Part shown: positions 23,817 to 33,989 of the stretch, one piece after another
How the letters are laid out: each line of letters starts with the position of its first letter
Position numbering within the stretch: the first letter of the stretch is position 1
Assembly: GCA_950295325.1 (NCBI GenBank)
Contig: OX485806.1
Span: 57,407,169 to 57,471,168 of the forward strand
Direction of reading: 5' to 3'
From: Polytrichum commune
Taxonomy: Eukaryota; Streptophyta; Polytrichopsida; Polytrichales; Polytrichaceae
DNA: 64,000 bases
Translations under genes and position numbers: made by a program
Notes under the pieces: model-generated
Seen by the model: the letters and a program-made list of their open reading frames with translations, nothing else
Told to the model about the DNA's origin: nothing
Database searches by the model: none

Positions 23817-24973
23817 TCTCCCAACTCACTACCGTCTAAATCATGAATGACATTAGGCCTCTCCCTATCATGAAGAATCACATTCTTCTTCTCTAACTCC
23901 CTAGTGGCTCTTCTAGCTACTCTAGCTACCTTATCCAATTCGGAAAGGTTAGGAGCCTCATCCGAAGAATACTCCTCTTGACCCTCTACTCCTACCTCAA
24001 ATGGGGTCTTCCCTCTCCTAGCTCTAGTGGTCACCGCTAATGCTGGTGCCTCATGAGTGTCCTCATCTCCTAGACTCTTCAACTCATATGTGATTGCGTT
24101 GGTGTGTGGAGGCCATTCACCTTGTTCCTCTCCAAATGGAATTTGGAGAGGAAGGGTGTCATCATGATGTGACTCCACTACACCATCCATAAACCTGACA
24201 TCCTGAGAATTAGACGGACCCGGATCCGTAGGAGGAGCTTGTCGCCTATTATCGAAATTTTGTGGACCCCCTTGCCTACCTTGAATCGGAATGTAGCCAT
24301 TCGCCGTTTGCAATCCCGCCGGTGGATGAAAGGTTTGTCTCGCATTACCATGGTCGTAATACAAATACGGTGGCCTAAGGTCATTCGGTGGTCCACCTTG
24401 AGGTCTAGCTCCCCTCATGTTGTCCCTCGCTTGTTGTTGTGAATTGGCCACCAGGTAAGTCACACTAATAATCTTATCCGGTTGATGACATTTGTCCGAA
24501 GGATGGTTTCCTCCACAATTGCTACAACCATGACCTTGGCCCTTGGACCAGCATCGACCTTGTGCATGCCATCTTCCATAAAATGGATGGAACTCCTTCT
24601 TCTCCATGTTTTGACCACCTTGACCTCTAGGAGGACGTCCCCTATTGTTACCTTGTCCATATTGAGGGTGTCCTTGACCTCTTTGGTTTTGTAAAGGTGG
24701 ACCACCGTTTCCTCTTTGATCACGGTTTTGTGCACTTCTACAGAACTGACGAGTGTGGCCAGGTTCGCCTCATTGAACACACCACAATCCCGATGCATGT
24801 CTACTCGACTCAACCAGAGGAGAGGACCTGGTTGTTGATTCTTGATCATCAAAGATATTTGATCCGTAAGACTTTGCATTTGATTAATCACGGCCTCTTG
24901 AAATCCCAATTGACTAGCACCCAACCGTCTCTCCACTTCCTCAAGGTGAGGATCCGCTCTTGGGGCCGGTAAT
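23792..24973 (-). pseudogene. Gypsy family 1 gag with zinc knuckle
   Basis: It reads from PRADPHLEEVERRLGAS (24,960 downwards) in one frame and FHPFYGRWHAQGRCW in another (24,607-23,792), with a zinc knuckle CSNCGGNHPSDKC (C-x2-C-x3-H-x4-C). A frameshift lies between the parts. The N-terminus is beyond the element B insertion. Confidence 0.75.
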
Positions 24974-25165
24974 GGGACGACACAGCTATGTGAGCCTAGA
25001 GCGGAGAACAAAGATTTGGAGAGCGGAGAGCGGAGATGAAGAAAGAATAGCAAACTTTTCAGATTAAATCTAGCAAAAATGTTAAATAGCAAAGTATACT
25101 TGGAATATTCCAAATAATTCCAAAAATAGTATAAATGTATTACCTATTTCCGTGGAATGGATAGG
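24974..25165 (+). repeat. Left terminal inverted repeat of MULE element B
   Basis: Begins GGGACGACACAGCTATGTGA, nearly as the right end of element C, continues with GATTTGGAGAGCGGAGAGCG and the box CTATTTCCGTGGAAT (25,144-25,158), then GGATAGGTCC, also shared with C's right TIR. Confidence 0.82.
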
Positions 25166-25543
25166 TCCAACAATAAATGAAAATGATCTGAATTTGAAAT
25201 GAAGTCGTTAAATTTAGAATACGGGAAGTGCAAAAATGATATAAGAATTATGATAAAATAGATAAGTATATGATTTAAACCAAGGGTGATTCCAAAAAAG
25301 AATAATTGAAAATGATTTTATCGAATTTGGTATAATTGAAGAATGAGTCAATGAAAATACAAATGGCGACCAACTTGCTTCATTTTTATTCCATCACTTT
25401 TATATTTATCCTATATGTGAGTCAATTCTAGAGTTTGGACTCGCACAATTATTATTTGTGGAGATTATCTTCAGCTCAAAATATAAAAGGACATAAGTTA
25501 GACTCGTATCCAATACGGATGTAGAGTGTTTAGGGACACAATG
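25166..25543 (+). other. Subterminal region and leader of element B ORF2
   Basis: AT-rich, no ORF. Its TATATGTGAGTC...TTGGACT segment matches the sequence upstream of ORF2 in element C (59,180-59,250), so it is the ORF2 promoter/leader of the family. Confidence 0.5.
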
Positions 25544-26480
25544 TGTCGCGCACCTCTCCATGAGGAGTGCCCGCAACACCATGGGCACAAGGGGGACCCC
25601 GGAGTGACACCCGGGACTTGTGGCGCCATTGGTGAGAGGGCCCAAGTACTCTTAGCATGGGTGAGGGCCCGGGGCGTTGAGAACGCCTCTCACCCACGGG
25701 GACTAAGAGTCATGAGGGTAAGGCCATAAGTTATGAGTAGCTTATGGCGGTGGAATTCTAGAATGCTAAGGAACACCTCAATCGGAGGTGCTAGCTAGGA
25801 GATATGGCCATTTGAGTGGGGCGCTGTCCCGGGACAACACCCTGGGACAGCAGTGACCTGGGAGTGGTGCCCGGGACTGTCAAGGTTTAAAGAGCCATAA
25901 CTTCCTCAATACTTGCCTGAATGAGGCAAGTGAGGGGTCCATCGGCATCTACGCAAAGAGTAGGTGACGATAGAGTGGTCGCTCAATAGCATCTGACATC
26001 ATATGTAGAAGTTATGGTGGTCTGAAGCTGCTGGGGGGTTCCAGCCCCAGCGGCTAAGGGAAAATGTCCACTTGGCCCCAACCCTTGTAGAGAGACAAAA
26101 GGATACTTGATGGTGGGGTAGGGGCCCCGCCCAAAGTCCTAGAAGCTTATATGGGTGAGGCGGCTTAGCCGACCGACCCCCCCGGAGCATACTTGGCAAT
26201 GTGCTCCGGGTAGTTGTAGTGTTGTTTTGGCAACACGATGATCAACTCAAGAGTGGACTTCCATGGATGGAAGTCCACCTTAGACATTGGCTACCTACGA
26301 AGGGGAGAGTCCCGAATGCATGTGTAGGAGGGTTTGGTGACCTAGCCATGAGCTTGAAGGTCCGCGGTTTTGGGAGCTAACCATGCATGTGCGTGGGATG
26401 TGCAGGTTAGCGCTCGTGGCACTTGCTAGGTTGGAAAGGCGGTCAAGCTAAGTGAAGGAAAACTAGCAAGGGTTGCGACA
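25544..26480 (+). mobile_element. Solo LTR of gypsy family 2 (subfamily 2)
   Basis: 937 bp, ends TGTCGC...GCGACA, flanked by the 5-bp duplication CAATG (25,539-25,543 and 26,481-26,485). Predicted ORFs inside are not genes. The insertion lies 2 bp before the ATG of ORF2; the duplication itself contains that ATG. Confidence 0.93.
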
Positions 26481-26482
26481 CA

Positions 26483-26980
26483 ATGGGAGAGGAGAGAAAC
26501 ATGTTCGCTGGCCTAGGATGGGAGAAGGAGATTAGGAGTCTAGGAGATCCCCATGTTCCTTTTAATCCATCGCCAGAACATGACAAAGGTGTTGGAAAGC
26601 AATGTAGTGATGACTACGAGCTCACTCCATTTTTGCAGTCCACACAAGCCTGGAGGTGGAGGATGCAGGAGGAGCAGAAACAATATGCAAAGAAAAATAA
26701 AATGCGAGCAGATGTGCAGGAGAAGGACGCTGATGTGAATGAAGAGGCGGATTTGAATGAAGACAAGACGACGAACGGGGAGGATGAGGTGAAGGTAGTA
26801 GGCGAATCTTCGAGGTCTTTGTCGTTTCGTGAGAGGATGAGAAGATTGTCGCCGCATCGTCGTCCACTGAAGGATCGAATGAGGAATAAAAGGGTGTCAT
26901 ACATTGATTTGGTTCGACCGAGTCCACCTCCATCAAGAAGGGACGATGAAACATCTAGAAAGTTGGCCAAACGGAAGTAG
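26483..26980 (+). CDS. Element B ORF2, MULE accessory protein
   Basis: 165 codons, intact. It has a conserved N-terminus (MFAGLGWEKEIRSL), a TQAWRWR motif, a charged Lys/Glu/Asp-rich middle (coiled-coil or disordered), a conserved VVGESSRSLSFRERMR block and a basic end (KLAKRK, TAG). The homologue in element C (59,133-58,678) is also convergent with the transposase. No known domain is recognised. By position it corresponds to mudrB of maize MuDR, which is likewise convergent with mudrA, but no sequence relation is claimed. It could aid transposition, nuclear import or anti-silencing. In both copies a TGA follows the TAG after one codon. Its native leader is now separated by an LTR. Confidence 0.75.
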   Translation: MGEERNMFAGLGWEKEIRSLGDPHVPFNPSPEHDKGVGKQCSDDYELTPFLQSTQAWRWRMQEEQKQYAKKNKMRADVQEKDADVNEEADLNEDKTTNGEDEVKVVGESSRSLSFRERMRRLSPHRRPLKDRMRNKRVSYIDLVRPSPPPSRRDDETSRKLAKRK

Positions 26981-27197
26981 ATTTGATAGACATAGGTAGC
27001 ACCTTCAAATTGAACATGAAATGTTCAACCGGGAGAGAGATATATGACACATTTGAATATTGTAATACAAAATTTTGAAGCGAATAAAAATAATCCATGA
27101 GATTATATTTATTATAGCAATCAATTATGAGTTCACATTCGGTCCAAAACTGACCACATCCATTAGGACAAAATGTAGTGCTAGGATGAGAATAATT

Positions 27198-30100
27198 CTA
27201 GGAAGTAGACTGCGTCAAGAGGCCCCCTTCGAGGATGAGTTTGACCTCATTGAAGCTAAAGGTAGGGGCGTGAATGAACAAGTCAACTTCGGGGTCTACA
27301 TTAAAGACCTTGACAAATATGAAGTAGAGGTGCTTACAATGCAGGAACGAATTTCGTTTACGGCCAAACTTTGATATCATATCCTTGAAGGCCGGGCAAT
27401 TACACTCGGGCAGGGAACTGACTGTGAGTTGGTAAATTGATTGGGTAGGTGCAGGTTTGGACTGCAACATGATAACGTAACCAAATCCAATGCGTGGAAT
27501 CATGGTGACCTTCAAAATGGTCCCGTCCATAGCTTATGCAGATGCGACCATCTGCATTTGTTTTGTTGATGGTGCGGTCGCAGACCGTCTCGTAGTCTTG
27601 GACTGCCTGGAAGAATGATACGAGTCTGGGTTGGCAGAAACGTCCACTCCAGATAGGTCGAGTGGAGGAGCCGATGTGTTGAAGAGGCGAGTGGGCGTGA
27701 TGCACTTTTTTTAAGGGAGCTGAAAGCCGGCGTTCTCAAGGTTAGGGATCTCCGGACGAGTGAGGTTGGTACCAATTTTGACAAGCCACACGAGCGGGAT
27801 TGGAGGTCGTTCTTGGTCTGCAGAGAATTTGTCGACCCACTTGCGACGGGATCCTTTGACACAACGTTCAATGTCGTCTGGGCAAAAAAAAAACTTCTCG
27901 ACCTTAGGTGTTGTGAATTTGTAATAGTTCCAAACTCCAATGTATGCCGGTGCAGGGGTGCTCTTGGAGTTGGAGACGATTTTGGCAGTGCATTTCTTCT
28001 TGGTGACAGCATGCATGGCCCAACATGCTTTGGAGGAATTGTAAGGAACTCGAGCAATATGCCAGAGCTTCTCGTCCACATTGGATTCTTGTACGGCAGT
28101 GACACGACGGAAATCCAATCCAGTAGGAGGGGGTGGTGGAACCTCGATCACTGTCGGGGAGGACTCCTCGACGATGGTAGGCAAAGGTGAAGCGTGAGAT
28201 CTTGTGGTTCTCTGAGCGACACGAGGGCGAGAGAAGTTGAGGGTGTCGGGGCGGTGGGTTTCATCATCAGCTCCAATGGGGATGTCAGGCTTGCGTTTCT
28301 GGGAGCCAAAGACCTCGGGACCCTCAAGGTGGGGACTACGAGTACAAAATTCCTCTTTGCTAGGCATGTCAAAAAGAACCTTTTGCAGGATAGCGGGGTC
28401 ACCAGTACATTGAGCATGACGTTGAGCAGCACGAAGCTTGAGTTCTTCTTTGCTAGGGCCATCGCCCCCAACGCCACCCTTAAGAAACTGATGGTACGCC
28501 ACAACTTGGAGGAAGGCTCGAATATAGTCATCCACAGTGGCCACGTATAGATCGCCACCTTTGTTGCTAGACGCTTGGAGGCATTTGTTGTGAATGGACT
28601 CGGCAAGGTTGCAATTGGGCATTTGTGCAAATTCCTCGGCGGTCATGATTTTCTCCTGCGAAATGGAAAGGGTGTGCAAGAAATAAAAAAAGCTTGAAAA
28701 AAAGATAAAACAGAAAAAAAAACAATAACACTAAAGACGCACCAATTCCATGAAGCCACCCCATTGTCGATAACGAAAGTGCCAAAAGGCCAGCCAAAGC
28801 TGAAGGTGTTTCAGCCCCTCCTCGGAGGTGCAGTTAGACGAAGCCCACCAGGCCTTGATGGCGAGGTACCTCGTTTCCGCCTCGAGCATAGAGGATGCGT
28901 CGCGATACTGGAGGCAGATACGTTTGTGTTGGTATTGCAAGTCATGCTTGATATATAGCTTGGTGTGTTTCTCCAAAGACTGGGTCCAATGGAAGTAGCA
29001 CGTTCTCTCACGCCCATCCATGGGAACCTTTGGGTGTCCGGACCCGCAAACGATCCTCACGGCATTCCAATTGGCTTGGGCACTGTCTGCCATGAAGCCT
29101 TTGAAGTGGGGCTTGGGGATTCCATGGCGGGCCATGACATGGTTGAGGTTATGCTAGAAAAAAACTTGAGCATCCTTGTCCTCGGATTGGAAGTCGCAGC
29201 AAGCGATGGTCCTGATGCGCTGGTAGGTACCGTCGTGTACGTGGCAGGCCATGGTGGTCCAATTGGCGACGCGTTTGACATGGTCGGACATGATCCAAAC
29301 ATGCTCAAGATCATTGCCAGGTTGCATGCGCTTAACCAAGTCGACCCCACTACCAAGGCCGACCTTGGACATCTTGAAAACAAAAACCTTGTCTGTAGCG
29401 TCACCTTGGCCTGGGAATTGATTCCGCTGGACATAGGCCCAGGTGCTGACACCTCGAAGCTTGGCGATGCCATCCATAACCCCCAATCTACATAAGTATT
29501 TGAAAGTGGTAACCTTGTTACGGAGGTGGGGGGAATGCAACTCCTTGCAACGATCAAAAACAGGCTCAAGTTCTTCCAAGGAAAGGAGTTGATGAGGATC
29601 AGTATCATTGCGGAGGAGGAACTCACCCACAAGGTCCTTGCTGGCTTCAAGGACGATTTTGCTATGAGTGGCTTGGGGCGTTCGCTTGACGTGCTCCTCG
29701 ATGAGGGCGTCGATGCGCTGTTGGCTATCTCTGCAATTGCCAACATTGACGGGATGATGATGGTTGCCGAGATGAATACAGGCACGCTGAGTGGTGCCTT
29801 TGCCGTGGACGTAGAAGATTTTGGCAGGACATGGTGCAATGCATTTGGGAGGCTCCTTACATATCCGACACATTAGAGTGGATCCCAAAGGCAAGGGTCC
29901 ACCAACGAGGAAGGGCTCCTTGGTGAATCCGTCGAAATCAGTATCATTGACAGGGGAAGTCCGATGAGCACGTTGTAGGTAATCGCACTGAGGATTTTGG
30001 CATTGGAGGTGGCCAACACAACTGGAGGAGCGAAAAGCAAGGCCAATGTCATTGGTGATATTGGTGGTCTGGGTCTTAGTCCAAACATGGCCGTCATAGC

Positions 30101-30485
30101 GTTTGTCCATGCCGTCCATGGATTGGGCCTTCTTATGAGAGGAAGAGACACTAAGTGGGGGTAGGACAAACATAAAATCACCATCAAAGCAAGGCGGCAG
30201 GTAATTCATCTCTTGAATTTGTAAGGTATCATAATCCAGCTTCTTGAGGATGTTCTTCCTACCGGGCATGGAAGCAAAAGAACGTAGAAATTGAAGAATG
30301 GAATTTCGGGGTTTGGCTGGAAAGGGAGGAAGAGGAGACGGAGGAGGCGGGGTAACAAAGGTGGAACGGACGGAGGATGGGGATGGCTTGTGAATGGGAG
30401 TGGATACGGGGGGCTCATCACCGTCAGAGGAATCGGAAAGATGTATGACAGTGTGCATACCGGGTTCAGTCTTAACTTTGACCAA
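27198..30485 (-). pseudogene. MULE transposase, element B
   Basis: Exon 1 30,485-28,743 and exon 2 28,655-27,198, GT-AG intron conserved with A and C. Domains: Ser/Pro-rich N-terminus; SMPGRKNILKKLDY; DKRYDGHVWTKTQTTNITND followed by a Cys/His module; C-x2-C...C...C...H-x3-H (CRICKEPPKC to GNHHHPV, a FLYWCH/WRKY-like zinc finger); DDE core with FMADSAQANWNAV and CYFHW; then AESIHNKCLQAS; and a SWIM zinc finger CNCPAF...HCKH (about 27,415-27,335). About 830 residues. Stops in frame: TAG 29,154-29,156 (shared with A), TAA 27,711-27,713 and TAA 27,534-27,536. Otherwise the frame is kept. Role: cut-and-paste transposition acting on the TIRs. Confidence 0.9.
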
Positions 30486-30651
30486 GGGAGGAGTATTGAA
30501 AGTGGAAGCAAAGGAATGGGGAGGGGTACGGATACCCGTGGATACATTCGTGGAAGGACATAAGGACTAGATTTTGAATTGAATGTAGGGTACGTTGTAT
30601 GAGTAGATAGGGAAAACTTGTGTCCACTAGTTCGGTTCATAGTGCCGGAAA
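30486..30651 (-). other. 5' region of element B transposase
   Basis: Short stretch between the transposase start and the LTR insertion; divergent promoter side. It continues after the LTR into the intergenic array at 31,649. Confidence 0.4.
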
Positions 30652-31643
30652 TGTCGCGCACCTCTCCATGAGGAGTGCCCGAAACACCATGGGCACAAAG
30701 GGGACCCCGGAGTGACACCCAGGACTTGTGGCGCCGTTGGTGAGAGGGCCCAAGTGATCCTAGTGTGGGTGAGGGCCCCGGGCGTTGGGAACGCCTCCCA
30801 CCCACGGAGACTAGGAGGCACAAGGGTAAGGCCATAAGCTATGCGTAGCTCATGGCGTGGTGATTTGAGAATGCTCAAGAACACCTCAATCGGAGGTGTG
30901 AGCTAGGAGTTATGGCCATTAGAGTGGGGCGCTGTCCCGGGACAGCGCCCTGGGACAGCGCCCTGGTACAGCAGTGCCTGGGTGTGATTCCCGGGACTGC
31001 CAAGGTTCAAAGAGGCATAACTTCCTCAAGACTTGCCCGAATGGGGAAAGTGAGGAGTCCATCGGCATCTACGTGAAACGCACATGAAGATGGAATGGTT
31101 GGTTGTTATGATCAGACATCATACAAGGAAGTTATGATGGTCTGAAGCTGCTAGGGGGGGGGTTCTAGGCCCAGCAGCTAAAGGAAAATGTCCACTTGGC
31201 CCCAACTCTTGGTAGAGAGACAAGAGGTTGGTTGACGGTGGGGGAGGGGCCCTGCGTGAAGTCCTAGAGGATTATATGGGTGAGGTGGTGTGGCCTCACC
31301 CACCCAAGGCCGAACGGCAAGGCCTCCATGGGTTTTGGCCCATTGTGAGGCCATATTTGCCTAGTACGCTTCGGGTTGTTGTAGTGTTGCTCCGGTAACG
31401 CCATGATCAACATAGGATTGGACTTCCATGGATGAAAGTCCACATTGGGGAAATGGGTTACCAATTAAGGGGTGAGTCCCGAAACTAAAGTAGGAGGGTT
31501 GGTTCCCCTCCTATGAACTATATGGTCCGGGGTAGGAGGAGCTAACCATTAGCATGGCGGAATGCGAAGGGTTAGCGCTCGTAACCTTTGCTAGAATTGA
31601 AAATTGGCAAGATTGTCAAGGGGGGCTAGCAAGGGTTGCGACA
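30652..31643 (+). mobile_element. Solo LTR of gypsy family 2
   Basis: 992 bp, TGTCGC...GCGACA, 5-bp duplication GGAAA (30,647-30,651 and 31,644-31,648). It interrupts the intergenic region of element B between the divergent transposase and ParB-methyltransferase genes. Confidence 0.93.
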
Positions 31644-31648
31644 GGAAA

Positions 31649-33470
31649 GGACATAAGGACTAGATATTGAATTGAAGGTAGTGTATGATGTATGAGTAGA
31701 TAGGGCAAACTTGGGGGCACTAGTTCGGTTGACAGTGCCGGAAAGGACATAAGGACTACATTTTGAATTGAAAGTAGTGTATGTTGTACGAGTAGATAAG
31801 GTAAACTTGGGTGCACTAATTCGGTTGATAGTGCCGGCTAGGCCATAAGGAATAGTTTCCGAATTGAGGTATAGGGTTTTTGAATTGAATACATATCACT
31901 TGTGTGGTGTAGCTTGGCATAGTTGTTGAGGTGAATGTTGTGAGGCATGTATGTGTAGCAAGGGTTCACTTGTCTAGGCCATTACGGCTTATAGTTAGTC
32001 GGCCATGAGGACCGGGTAGGCCATGAGGACTAGTTTTTCAATTGAGGGTTAGGGTTTTGAATTGAGAAGCTCGTGTGGACAAACTCGGCTAGGTATTGGG
32101 AGGCGGGCAAGAGACTAGAAATGGAGGTGAATGCTGTGAATTACATATTCCTTATGTTTTAGGAATAGGACCCTCTCGGATCCGAGAGGGTCATTGATGT
32201 TTCTTCCTAATGACCAGATTTTGATTGAAATGATTTGAGGCATGAATGTTTAAGTGTATGTTTGATATGTTTTCGGTTTCGGCCTTGTTGTGTATGGGCA
32301 GGGGTGGGACCCTCTCGGATCCGGGAGGGTCATCAGGTAGTGCTTTGAAGGGCAAGATTTTGATTGAAATGATTTAAGGCATGTATGTTTAAGTGTATGT
32401 TTGATATGTTTTATGTTTCGGCCTTGTTGTGTATGGGCTGGGGTAGGACCCGAGAGGGTCATCGGGTAGTGCTCTAAAGGGCCTGATTTTGATTGAAATG
32501 ATATGAGGCATGTATGTTTAAGTTTATGTTTCATATGTTTTCTGTTTCGGCCTAATTAGGTATGGGCTGGGGTAGGACCCTCTCGGATCCGAGAGGGTCA
32601 AGGAGTAGGGCTTTGAAGGGCCAGATTTTGATTGAAATGTTCAAGGCATGTATGTTTAAGTGTAGGTTTGATATAATTTTTGTGTCGGCCTAGTGATGTA
32701 TGGGCTCGGGAAGGACCCTCTCGGATCCGAGAGGGTCAAGGAGTAGGGCTATGAATGGCTAGATTTGGATTGAAATGATTTGAGGCATGTATGTTTGATA
32801 TGTTTTATGTTTCGGCCTTGTTGTGTATGGGCTGGGATAGGACCCTCTCGGATCCGAGAGGGTCAAGGAGTAGGGCTATGAATGGCTAGATTTGGATTGA
32901 AATGATTTGAGGCATGTATGTTTGATATGTTTTATGTTTCGGCCTTGTTGTGTATGGGCTGGGATAGGACCCTCTCGGATCCGAGAGGGTCATCGAGTAG
33001 TGCTATGAAGGGCCTGATTTGGATTGAAATGATATGAGGCATGTATGTTGAAGTTTATGTTTCATATGTTTTTTGTTTCGGCCTAGTTATGGATGGGCTA
33101 GGGTAGGACCCTCTTGGATCCGAGAGGGTCATCGGGTAGTGCTTTGAAGGGCCTGATTTTGATTGAAATGATATGAGGCATGTATGTTGAAGTTTATGTT
33201 TCATATGTTTTTTGTTTCGGCCTTGTTATGTATGGGTTGGGGTAGGACCCTCTCAGATCCGAGAGGGTCATCGGGTAGTGCTATGAAGGGCCAGATTTGG
33301 ATTGAAATGACATGAGGCATGTATGTTTAAGTTTATGTTTCATATGTTTTCTGTTTCGGCCTAGTTATGTATGGGCTCGGGAGGGACCCTCTCGGATCCG
33401 AGAGGGTCAAGGAGTAGTGCTATGAATGGCCAGATTTTGATTGAAATGATTTGAGGCATGTATGATTAAA
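31649..33470 (+). repeat. Intergenic palindrome array of element B
   Basis: From about 32,160, about ten units of 126-140 bp, each with the fully self-complementary CCCTCTCGGATCCGAGAGGG and the spacer TTTGATTGAAATGATTTGAG...TTTCGGCC. The first 500 bp is a related shorter repeat (GGACATAAGGACTAG...TAGTTCGGTTGACAGTGCC). It lies between the two divergent genes. Confidence 0.88.
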
Positions 33471-33989
33471 TGTATGTTTAAGTGTATGAGAGGAATGCTG
33501 AGAGAGTAGAGAGCGCAAGAGAGAGCAAGGGAGGGAAACTTCTACGCACACATGAAGGAACCAGATCAAAATACAGTCTCTACAATAGATCCAGGAAAGA
33601 AGGAGAAGAAGAGAAAGGGAGGCACGAGTTTCAAGAATTCAAAACAGAGGAGACGGAGAGAGCTTAAGAAGAAGGAGGAAACGTGCATAGAAGGAAGAGC
33701 GACCCCATCAGAGTCGAAGAATACGTGTGCAGTGAACAAGGGAAGGTCGAATCTGCAGTCGATAGACGAAGAAGGGGAGGACGGTGGTTCACAAGCACCA
33801 TCTATGGCAGAGAGCGAGCATCGGAACAATTATAATCAGAGTGGGTCTCGCGAGGAGACAAGGGACAATACGACTATTACAGTAAGTTTGTTGTTGAGGT
33901 TATATGGACAAGGGGTACGACAAGTATTAGGAATATAGAAATATGAGAATGGAAATTCAAATCTCTAAATATGGAAGAAACCTTGTATA

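Larger units (their letters stand above)
20713..24973 (-). mobile_element. Ty3/gypsy family 1, copy 2
   Basis: Minus-strand element: 3' LTR at 20,713-21,976, integrase C-terminus, then (after loss of RT, RNase H and the integrase core) protease and gag. It is cut in gag at 24,973 by the left TIR of MULE element B. Two TAA codons replace CAG codons of copy 1 in the linker before RT, and a frameshift separates gag from protease. Confidence 0.85.

Noticed and set aside
26483..26980. Calling ORF2 a mudrB homologue
   Set aside because: Only position and orientation agree; no sequence motif of MURB was recognised.
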